From NCBI GenBank assembly GCA_947463165.1, contig CANHSW010000006.1, positions 1 to 21,359 on the forward strand: a DNA stretch of 21,359 nucleotides, in the 5' to 3' direction. Below, piece by piece: positions 14,919 to 21,359 of this stretch (position 1 is the first letter of the stretch; each line of letters starts with the position of its first letter). The translations under genes and the position numbers were made by a program. This DNA is from Cyanobacteriota bacterium (GTDB lineage Bacteria; Cyanobacteriota; Cyanobacteriia; PCC-6307; Cyanobiaceae). A model generated the notes under the pieces. That model was not told where the DNA came from. It did no database searches and worked only from the letters and a program-made list of their open reading frames with translations.

Positions 14919-17030
14919 TCAGATCGCAGGTTGGGCCAACACCTCTTCATAGCCGGCGCGGCGCCGCTTATCCAGGTCTTCCAGGTAGCGGCGCTCGGCG
15001 TAGTAGAGCTGCTGAAAGCGCAGGGCATCGCCGTTTAGCTCGGCGAACAGGGCTTCAATCCGCTGTTCCATGTCGGCGAGGGGATCGATGCTGGCGGCGC
15101 GGGCCGCATTTGGGCCGTCAACGCCAGTGGAGCCGTCAACGCCAGCGCCGGCCTCCTGCTCCAGCAACCGGGCGATGCAACGCTCCAGGGTTTCCAACCG
15201 CTGACCGCTCCAGGCAGCCAGAAGATGGCGGCAGCGTTTGACGCTGCGCTGCCGCTCCAGGGCCGCCGTGGCCCCCCGCAGCTGCAGCAGGGGATGGCGC
15301 AGGGCCAGGCGCTGCACCTCGCTGGGCTCCAGCAGCGGCATCAGCCGGTTGAGCAGGGCGCTCTGGTCCACCAACAGCTGCTCCCCCAGCAGGCGCAACA
15401 AATCAAGATCAGCCAACTGCTCGCCGCCATCGCTGCCGCGGTTGATCGCCTCCAGCCGGCCCGCCCCCAGGTTGTCCTCCTCCAAATTGCTGATCGCCGC
15501 CCAGAGCTGACGGTGGTGGGCGAGGGCGAAATCGTCCAGCTCCCGGCGCCGCAGCTCAGCGCGGATGGCGCCCCGGTGAACTGGACAGTGGAGATAGAGG
15601 CGCAGCAGCTCCGCCTCCGCCCGCTCCCGCAACCCCGCCTCCCCCGGTTGCTCCCACTTCTGGGAGCGGCCATGCCAGCGCTGGCCCTTCACCTGCTGGC
15701 GCAGGTCGTCCTCCAGCTGCAGGGCCAGCCGCGCCTGGCCACCGGAAAGCCGCTCGGCCACCTGCTGCAGGTAGTGGCTGCGGACAGCGCTCTGGGGCAA
15801 CTTGCCCAGCAGCGCCACCAGGGCGGTGACCGCCTGTTGAAACTGGTCCACCCGGGCCAGATCGCGGCCGGCCAGCACCTGATCAATCTGCCAATCGAGC
15901 CAGAGGGGCGCCTCCTCCAGCAGCGCCCGATAATCGCCGGCCCCTTTCTGCTGCAGGAACTCATCGGGGTCTTTACCGGCCGGCAGGTGCAGCACGCGCA
16001 ACTCCAACTGCCCCTGGAGGGCCAACTGCTCCACCGCCCCGATCGCCCGCTGGGCGGCGCGCACGCCGGCGCCATCGCTATCGAAATTGAGGATCAACCG
16101 CTTGCTATCGCAGCAGCGACATAGCTGGGTGATTTGCTGACTGCTCAGGGCCGTGCCCAGGGCCGCCACCGAATTGGTGATGCCGGCGGCATGCAGGGCG
16201 ATCACATCGAAATAGCCCTCCACCACCACCGCCTGATCCTGTTGGCGAATCGCCGTGGCGGCCCGATCCAAGCCGAACAGGTGTTTGCCCTTCTCAAATA
16301 CCTCCGTCTCGGGGGAATTGAGGTATTTGGGTTCGGCGGCGCCGAGGCTGCGGCCGCCAAAGCCAATCACCCGGCCCTGCCGGTCGTGGATCGGCACCAT
16401 CACCCGACCGCGAAAGCGGTCATAAAACCCCTCGCCCCCCTTGCGCGCCACCACCAGGCCGGCCGCCTCCAGCAGCTCCGGAGCAAAGCCCTCCACCCGC
16501 TGCAGATGAGTGAGCAAACCATCCCATTGATCCGGGGCATAGCCCAACTGGAAGGCCTCCAGGCTGGACTCGCTGAGGCGGCGGTCTTGCTGCAAATAGC
16601 TAAGCGCCTGCTGGCCATCGGCCGAGCGCAACTGGGAACGGAACCAGCCGGCCGCCAGGCTGAGCACCCGGTGAAGTTGCTCGCGGCGGGAGAGCTGCTG
16701 GCGGAGCCGCTCCTGTTGCGGGCCATCCAGGGTTTCAATCGGCAGCTGATAGCGCCGCGCCAGCTCCAGCACCACATCGCTGAAATTTTGGCGCTGCAGT
16801 TCCATCAGGAACTTGATCGCATTGCCGCCGGCACCGCAGGAAAAGCAGTAATAAAATTGTTTGGCTGGCGACACCGTCATCGACGGCGAGCTGTCGTCGT
16901 GGAAGGGGCAGATGCCAACAAATTCCCGCCCCTTCTTCTTGAGCACCACGTGCTCACCCACCACATCAACGATGTCGGCCCGCTCCTTGACGGCTTCAAT
17001 CGTGCGCGGATGCAGGCGGGGCAGACTCAA
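14919..17030 (-). CDS. dnaG: DNA primase
   Basis: Makes RNA primers at the replication fork. From a TTG at 17030 the product has 703 residues, starting MSLPRLHPRTIEAVKERADI, which fits the family start. The CHC2 zinc finger has Cys41, His44 (CPFH), Cys62 and Cys65 (CFSC). The RNA polymerase core follows, with RFRGRVMVPIHD, GFGGRSL and PKYLNSPET. The TOPRIM domain has VVEGYFDVIALH and NFDSDGAG (the Glu and DxD metal ligands). A long helicase-interaction C-terminal region ends in YEEVLAQPAI. An ATG at 17105 extends the frame by 25 non-conserved residues but would sit one base from the divergent mscS start, so I prefer the TTG, with moderate confidence. The gene is convergent with RTX gene 2, and its 3' end has been copied to 11738-11815. 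Confidence 0.93.
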   Translation of the reverse strand: MSLPRLHPRTIEAVKERADIVDVVGEHVVLKKKGREFVGICPFHDDSSPSMTVSPAKQFYYCFSCGAGGNAIKFLMELQRQNFSDVVLELARRYQLPIETLDGPQQERLRQQLSRREQLHRVLSLAAGWFRSQLRSADGQQALSYLQQDRRLSESSLEAFQLGYAPDQWDGLLTHLQRVEGFAPELLEAAGLVVARKGGEGFYDRFRGRVMVPIHDRQGRVIGFGGRSLGAAEPKYLNSPETEVFEKGKHLFGLDRAATAIRQQDQAVVVEGYFDVIALHAAGITNSVAALGTALSSQQITQLCRCCDSKRLILNFDSDGAGVRAAQRAIGAVEQLALQGQLELRVLHLPAGKDPDEFLQQKGAGDYRALLEEAPLWLDWQIDQVLAGRDLARVDQFQQAVTALVALLGKLPQSAVRSHYLQQVAERLSGGQARLALQLEDDLRQQVKGQRWHGRSQKWEQPGEAGLRERAEAELLRLYLHCPVHRGAIRAELRRRELDDFALAHHRQLWAAISNLEEDNLGAGRLEAINRGSDGGEQLADLDLLRLLGEQLLVDQSALLNRLMPLLEPSEVQRLALRHPLLQLRGATAALERQRSVKRCRHLLAAWSGQRLETLERCIARLLEQEAGAGVDGSTGVDGPNAARAASIDPLADMEQRIEALFAELNGDALRFQQLYYAERRYLEDLDKRRRAGYEEVLAQPAI

Positions 17031-17106
17031 CGACAGGTGCCCATCAGGAGCTTCATTCTGAAGCAAGCCCAGCCTGGAGCGAAGCGGGCCGGCAAGCCCT
17101 GGCAAA

Positions 17107-19350
17107 ATGCAGCGTCATACAGCGCACCAATCCATGCTGGCCTACTCGCATTGGCGGCGCTGGCAAAGGGCAATTGCCGCCGGTCTGCTCACCCTGCTGC
17201 TGTGCCTGCTGGCAGCTCCTTGGGCAGGGATCGCCGCTGGCAACAACCTCTCCGGCCCCAGCCGAGCTGCCAGTGACTCCCTGCGGACGAGCTCCCTAAG
17301 GACGAGCTCGCTGCGAACAATCCCGATCAGCGAGCAACCCTTCTACCCAGAGCTGCTGGCCACAGCCCAGCGCTGGAGCGATGCCCCCCTCGACCAGGTG
17401 GTGGGCGATAGCCCCCTGGAGACGCTGCTCAATTTCTACGCGGTGATGGCCAAGGTGAACCAGGAGGTGGAGCTGATAAGCCTATCGGCCAAAAGCGATC
17501 CGGGCTGGTTTTGGAGTGAGGCGGCTCGGCAGCGCCAGGAGCATGCCGAAATGCTTTTCTCTCTGGCGGTGCAAGCCCTGGATGCCTCGGGATTTGCCGA
17601 GAGCATTCGCCAGAACATGGCAGAAGAATCGGCAATGCAACTCAAGCAACTGCTCGACTATATTTTTACCCACAGCACAACGCCACTGGAAATACCAGAT
17701 TCCGCCGGCATAAGAGCAATCAATTCCCAGCGTAGCAAAGCCAGCGACAGCTGGACAATTCCTGATACGTCGATCACCCTGAGCAGCGAGCGCCTCGCCA
17801 GCAGTCGAGGCATCAACTTTTTCTTTACAGCGACAACCGTCTCCAACATAAGGCGAATGTTCAAGGAGATCGACGACAGAAAGGTGATACTTCAGCCATT
17901 TGCAACGCCAACATTTTACAAAGATTTCATCAATACACCTGGATTTCTACTACCTCCACAATGGTATCTGCGCCTGCCGCCAAGGCTGCGCACTTTTCTC
18001 GAAATCTCTTTCTACGAACAGACAATTTTTCAAATATCAGCCGCCGCAGTCACCTTCGCAATCTACGCATATTCCCTTTGCTTATTACTATTAAAACTCC
18101 TCCGCTCATATCGCCTTTCCGACGGTCAATCGCGCCGTCAAGGCCTTGGCTGGACCATGGACAATCTCGCCTGGCGCAGGGTGTTGCTATTGCTGCCCAT
18201 ACCTCCAATCACCTGGCTTTGCAATCAATTCACGAACAACCTGATTAATTTTACTGGCCCACCACTAATCGCATCCACCTATTTCTTCTCTACATGTTTT
18301 TATATTTCCTCCAGCTTTTTCCTATTCTTTTTACTTGAAGCCATGGGTCGCTCCTTGTCCGAGGCCCTGGTGCATCTGCGCGGCGGTAGCTCAGAGCTGC
18401 AGCTGCGCAGAGTTAGCAATCTAATGATGCCGATATGTCGAGTAATTGGCGGCTTGCTGATGCTGACCATGATCTACCGCCTACTGATAGAGCTGGGCTT
18501 GCCATCCACCACCGTGCTGGCCTTCTCGGCAGTACCCGGCCTGGCCATCGGCTTGGGGGCTTCCAAATTACTGGGCAATCTTTTTGCCGGCCTCTCAATC
18601 CAAACCGATCGCCCCCTGCGGGTGGGTGAGTTCTGCCGCATCGGCGCCCACCTCGGTTTCGTCACCAAAATCGGCCTGCGCTCCCTGGAGCTGGAAACCA
18701 TGGAGAGCCGAGTAACCATCCCCAACGCCATCGCCGACGAAGAAAATATTGTCAACTACTCACGCCGCAGCAACAATTCCAATAATTCCCCCATGCAGTC
18801 CCTCGACGTGCGCCTCAATATCGATCGCCATCTATCTCCAGAACAAATTATCAGCCTGCTCAGCAAGGCGAGAAAGCATGTGCATAGCCAAGAAATTCTG
18901 CAGGATCCCCTGGTAAGCATCGAGCAAAATAATGCAGACGGATTCACCTTGATCTGCTTTTCGATGGTGGCTGTTCATGACTGGCGCACCTATCTAGACA
19001 TCCGCGAGTCGCTGCTGTTGCGGCTACAGCAGATCCTTGATCAGGTATGCCGATCAAGGATTGTCCTGTCTGTGAACCGCACCACCAGCAGCGACCAAAT
19101 AACACAGCTAACAAAACTGATCACCGAAGCAGTGCATACCGATCCCAAGCTGCGCTTGCGCTCCTGCCGGCTGCTGACCATCTCCCAGGTCAATTACGAC
19201 TTCGTAATTGACCTGGAGTCCAGCCACACCAACTACCTACGCTTTAAGGACGGACTGCACAGACTGAATCAAGCCCTCCTGACTAGCCTGTCCACCCATG
19301 ACGTGAAATTCATCGAACAGACCAGCCTAGACATGCCAATAAGCGCTTAA
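17107..19350 (+). CDS. Large MscS-family mechanosensitive ion channel
   Basis: MscS channels open under membrane tension and release solutes on hypo-osmotic shock. The 747-residue product has a signal or first helix (about 21-44), then a non-conserved periplasmic region of about 250 residues. Several transmembrane helices follow, at about 305-333, 359-375, 387-412 and 440-464. The MscS pore helix and linker are at 466-507 (VPGLAIGLGASKLLGNLFAG, then RPLRVGEFC). The beta domain has VTIPNAIADEENIVNYSRR at 537-554, and a C-terminal alpha/beta vestibule domain runs to the end. It is much longer than E. coli MscS (286 residues). A 15-base tandem repeat at 17278-17319 encodes SLRTS repeated, in the linker after the first helix. 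The start may instead be the ATG at 17134 (residue 10); neither has a clear Shine-Dalgarno sequence. Confidence 0.88.
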   Translation: MQRHTAHQSMLAYSHWRRWQRAIAAGLLTLLLCLLAAPWAGIAAGNNLSGPSRAASDSLRTSSLRTSSLRTIPISEQPFYPELLATAQRWSDAPLDQVVGDSPLETLLNFYAVMAKVNQEVELISLSAKSDPGWFWSEAARQRQEHAEMLFSLAVQALDASGFAESIRQNMAEESAMQLKQLLDYIFTHSTTPLEIPDSAGIRAINSQRSKASDSWTIPDTSITLSSERLASSRGINFFFTATTVSNIRRMFKEIDDRKVILQPFATPTFYKDFINTPGFLLPPQWYLRLPPRLRTFLEISFYEQTIFQISAAAVTFAIYAYSLCLLLLKLLRSYRLSDGQSRRQGLGWTMDNLAWRRVLLLLPIPPITWLCNQFTNNLINFTGPPLIASTYFFSTCFYISSSFFLFFLLEAMGRSLSEALVHLRGGSSELQLRRVSNLMMPICRVIGGLLMLTMIYRLLIELGLPSTTVLAFSAVPGLAIGLGASKLLGNLFAGLSIQTDRPLRVGEFCRIGAHLGFVTKIGLRSLELETMESRVTIPNAIADEENIVNYSRRSNNSNNSPMQSLDVRLNIDRHLSPEQIISLLSKARKHVHSQEILQDPLVSIEQNNADGFTLICFSMVAVHDWRTYLDIRESLLLRLQQILDQVCRSRIVLSVNRTTSSDQITQLTKLITEAVHTDPKLRLRSCRLLTISQVNYDFVIDLESSHTNYLRFKDGLHRLNQALLTSLSTHDVKFIEQTSLDMPISA

Positions 19351-19488
19351 TTAGTTTCTCTTTCACTTATATTTTTTATAATTTTTTACCTGGCAAAGCC
19401 CACGCCAAGACGTCCAGGCCTCATCAGCTCAAGTGCAATCTTTTAGCTCAAAAACATTTTTTACTTGTCAACTTTATCTTTATCAGCA

Positions 19489-19570
19489 ATTTCAGCCGCC
19501 CAGCCATTTCAGCCGCCCAGCCATTTCAGCAGCAGCCAATTTCAACAGCAGCCAATGTCAACAGCAGCCA
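19489..19570 (+). repeat. Five 16-17 bp tandem repeats spanning the transporter start codon
   Basis: Units are 19489-19505 and 19506-19522 (identical, ATTTCAGCCGCCCAGCC), 19523-19538 (ATTTCAGCAGCAGCCA), 19539-19554 (ATTTCAACAGCAGCCA) and 19555-19570 (ATGTCAACAGCAGCCA). The proposed start codon is the first three bases of the last unit, where ATT has become ATG. Confidence 0.8.
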
Positions 19571-20460
19571 ATGTCCAAGCCCCATTGGCCCAGCATCATG
19601 CCGCCCTCAGCATGTTGGCCAGCGCCTTGAGCTTTTCGCTGATGGGCGTCTGTGTAAAGCAATTGGGGGGGCACATCCCCGTGGGCGAAGTGGTGTTCGC
19701 CCGGGCCATCGTCAGCGTCACTCTGAGCTGGTGGCTACTGCGCCGGGCCGGGGTGGAACCCTGGGGCCAGAGGCGGGGGCTACTGATCCTGCGGGGTGCC
19801 ATCGGCACCCTCGCCCTGTTCGCCGTCTACGGCGCCCTGATGGCCCTGCCCCTGGCCGCCGCCACGGTGCTGCAATACCTCTACCCCACCTTCACCGCCC
19901 TGCTGGCCTGGCTGCTGCTGGCTGAGCCGATTGGCCGGCGGGTGGGCATAGCCGTGGCCCTGGGCTGGGCCGGGGTGGTGCTGGTGGCCCAACCGGCGAT
20001 TTTGTGGAGCGCCGCCAACCCCCTACCCATCCTGCCGGTTTTGATTGGCATAGCTGGGGCCCTCTGCACCGCCCTGGCCTACGTGAGTGTGCGCTCCCTG
20101 GGCAACAGCGAGCATCCGCTGGTGATCATTTTCTATTTCCCCCTGGTGGCCCTGCCGCTGAGCCTGCCGGCCCTGCTGCTCCAGCCCGTAATGCCCAGTG
20201 CCAGGGAACTGCTCTGGTTGCTGGGAGTTGGCGTGTTTACGCAACTGGGCCAACTGGGCCTCACCCGAGCTCTCACGGCCCTCCCCGCCGCCCAGGCCAC
20301 GGCGATCAGCTATGTGCAGGTGCTGTTGGCCGGGCTCTGGGGCTGGCTGTTCTTCGGGGAAAGCAGCGACGCCAGCACCATCGCCGGTGGCCTGCTGGTG
20401 CTGGCGGCCACCCTGATCAGCCTCAGCAGGCCAGCTCAACCCCGCAGGGGCAGCGGATAG
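19555..20460 (+). CDS. EamA-family (DMT superfamily) permease
   Basis: An inner-membrane transporter of the drug/metabolite superfamily; the substrate cannot be told from sequence. From the ATG at 19555 the product has 301 residues and about ten transmembrane helices in two EamA halves. The first half includes SMLASALSFSLMGVCVKQLG and the pair of helices around YGALMALPLAAATVLQYLYP. The second starts near VLIGIAGALCTALAYVSVRSL and ends with ATAISYVQVLLAGLWGWLFF and a final helix. The frame is open upstream to a TTG at 19465, but those 30 residues are repeat-encoded, Gln/Ser/Pro-rich and unlike the family. Its 3' end overlaps the convergent lipoprotein gene by 25 bases. The 204-base gap after mscS is AT-rich at its start and otherwise empty. 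Confidence 0.88.
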   Translation: MSTAANVQAPLAQHHAALSMLASALSFSLMGVCVKQLGGHIPVGEVVFARAIVSVTLSWWLLRRAGVEPWGQRRGLLILRGAIGTLALFAVYGALMALPLAAATVLQYLYPTFTALLAWLLLAEPIGRRVGIAVALGWAGVVLVAQPAILWSAANPLPILPVLIGIAGALCTALAYVSVRSLGNSEHPLVIIFYFPLVALPLSLPALLLQPVMPSARELLWLLGVGVFTQLGQLGLTRALTALPAAQATAISYVQVLLAGLWGWLFFGESSDASTIAGGLLVLAATLISLSRPAQPRRGSG

Positions 20461-20903
20461 CTGAACCACTCCTGGCCGTCCGCCGCCGCCGAGCCGCTGG
20501 GCCTCACCAGCCGCCAGCTCTGGCCGCGCTCTCCCCGCTGCAGATAAAGCTCAAATGGGGTATCCACCCGGATCGGATCGTCCGCCAGGCGCCAATCAAA
20601 GCGACCCTGCAGCCGCAGGCCCTTGACGGCCCCCATCGGCACGGCCTGCTGCCGCTCCAGCCGCACCCGGCTCACCTCCGCTTCGCCGCTGGGCTCCAGC
20701 TGCAGCGCCTGGGCAATGGCGTCTTGGGTGAGCTGAATCTGCAGGGTCAGCGCCTGCAGCAGCACCGCCCGCGGCGGCCGGCCGAGGCCGCCGCAACCCG
20801 CCAGGGTCAGGGGCAACAGCAGGCAGAGCAGCAGCAGCGCCCCCACCCCCCAGTGGCGCAGGCGGGCGATGATTCCGGCCGAGCTGGACAAGGCGGGCAG
20901 CAT
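20436..20903 (-). CDS. Small putative lipoprotein of unknown function
   Basis: The 155-residue product has a basic N-terminal region, a hydrophobic core (GALLLLCLLLPLTLAGC) and a lipobox LAGC with the lipidated Cys at residue 37. The mature part is about 119 residues, with repeated beta-strand-like stretches (VSRVRLERQQAV, GLRLQGRFDWRL, DTPFELYLQRG) and an aromatic C-terminus (EWFSYPLPLRG). I do not recognise a characterised family; similar small lipoproteins occur beside ruvA in picocyanobacteria as far as I recall. It is divergent from ruvA with a 21-base gap, so its promoter must overlap the ruvA 5' region. Its end overlaps the transporter gene by 25 bases. Confidence 0.75.
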   Translation of the reverse strand: MLPALSSSAGIIARLRHWGVGALLLLCLLLPLTLAGCGGLGRPPRAVLLQALTLQIQLTQDAIAQALQLEPSGEAEVSRVRLERQQAVPMGAVKGLRLQGRFDWRLADDPIRVDTPFELYLQRGERGQSWRLVRPSGSAAADGQEWFSYPLPLRG

Positions 20904-20924
20904 GGGGGGCGCTTAACTGATCCC

Positions 20925-21359
20925 ATGATCGGCTGGTTACAGGGAGAACTCGCCGAACCGTGGCAGCAGGACAAGCGCTGGGGACTGCTGCTGCGGGTGG
21001 CTGGCGTGGGTTACGAAGTGCAGCTGAGCCAGCGAGATTGGCAACAGCTGCCGGCCCCTGGATCCAGCCTGGCCCTTTACATCCACCTGGCCATCCGCGA
21101 CGACGCCTGGACGCTCTATGGCTTCCAGCGGCGCCCTGAGCGAGATCTGTTCCGGGAGCTGGTGGCCGTGAGCGGCGTGGGCCCCCAGATGGCCCTGGGC
21201 TTGCTGGGCAGCCTGGAATCGGAAGAGCTGGTGCGGGCGATCGTGCAGGCCGACCTGCGCCGCCTCTGCCAGGCTCCTGGCGTGGGCAAGCGCACGGCGG
21301 AACGGCTGGCGGTGGAACTGCGCAGCCGCCTGCAGCAGCGGTTCCTGGGCCAGCTGGAG
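20925..21359 (+). CDS. ruvA: Holliday junction DNA helicase subunit RuvA, N-terminal 145 codons (cut by window edge)
   Basis: RuvA binds four-way junctions and loads the RuvB motor for branch migration. The visible part starts MIGWLQGELAEPW, the typical RuvA N-terminus, with the OB-fold domain to about residue 65 (ending AIRDDAWTLYGF). Two helix-hairpin-helix motifs follow: VSGVGPQMALGLLGS and APGVGKRTAERLAVELR. The C-terminal RuvB-binding domain lies beyond the window; family length is about 200 residues. The start at 20925 is fixed by the conserved first residues. Confidence 0.95.
   Translation, partial: MIGWLQGELAEPWQQDKRWGLLLRVAGVGYEVQLSQRDWQQLPAPGSSLALYIHLAIRDDAWTLYGFQRRPERDLFRELVAVSGVGPQMALGLLGSLESEELVRAIVQADLRRLCQAPGVGKRTAERLAVELRSRLQQRFLGQLE

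Larger units (their letters stand above)
9711..14996. repeat. Tandem segmental duplication: upstream region + RTX gene + 3' end of dnaG
   Basis: Copy 1 runs from about 9690 to 11815 and copy 2 from about 11830 to 14996. Matching parts, in the same order, are the TGTC-rich block, the AACAGGAG site, the RTX coding sequence, the GGGCCT...AGGCC hairpin, and the last 81 bases of the dnaG end (11735-11815 against 14916-14996, 73 of 81 identical). Copy 2 has four more internal modules and about 90 extra bases between the RTX stop and the dnaG part. The exact left edge cannot be fixed by eye. Confidence 0.8.

Noticed and set aside
15225..17276. Two long plus-strand frames (299 and 380 codons) opposite dnaG
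   Set aside because: They mirror the primase gene, whose zinc-finger and TOPRIM motifs are intact. The shadow proteins are Gln/Leu/His-rich with no recognisable domain.

Overview
This window looks like a stretch of a picocyanobacterial chromosome, of the GC-rich Cyanobium / Synechococcus type. The evidence is photosystem I genes (psaF, psaJ), a high-light-inducible chlorophyll-binding protein, and the tatC / NFACT / gmk / psaJ / psaF / tsaD neighbourhood I associate with this group. Both ends cut a gene: tatC on the left (minus strand) and ruvA on the right (plus strand).

Layout. 1-2182, minus: an NFACT/RqcH-type ribosome quality-control protein runs into tatC with a 4-base ATGA overlap. 2244-2801, plus: guanylate kinase. 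3041-3787, minus: the psaF-psaJ unit, ending in a clear intrinsic terminator at 2963-2987. 3851-6461, plus: tsaD, a one-helix Hli protein, and a UDP-GlcNAc 2-epimerase; a degenerate copy of the hli 3' end lies between the last two. 6514-7632, minus: a HlyD/MacA-type efflux adaptor with an uncertain N-terminus. 7910-9001, plus: the ychF GTPase. 9269-9529, minus: a small acidic hypothetical protein. 9851-14789, plus: two large paralogous RTX (calcium-binding beta-roll) proteins. 14919-17030, minus: DNA primase. 17107-20460, plus: a large MscS-family channel and an EamA-type transporter. 20436-20903, minus: a small lipoprotein. 20925 to the end, plus: ruvA.

Most genes are core housekeeping or photosynthesis genes. 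The accessory part is the RTX locus. It is visibly less GC-rich than its surroundings, has strong AGGAG ribosome-binding sites that I do not see elsewhere in the window, and arose by tandem segmental duplication. The proof is a decayed copy of the last ~26 codons of dnaG, with an in-frame stop, stranded between the two RTX genes at 11738-11815. Before the duplication the order was therefore one RTX gene convergent with dnaG. The duplicated unit also carried the upstream region, and both RTX genes share a block rich in TTGTC/GACAA half-sites that looks like an operator. The proteins are made only of RTX-like motifs, 81-residue modules (4 in the first, 8 in the second) and a serralysin-type C-terminal region, with no recognisable enzyme domain. 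They are most simply read as type I-secreted surface or matrix proteins.

No tRNA, rRNA, CRISPR array, transposase or phage gene was found. All domain calls come from reading motifs by eye; no database search was run.
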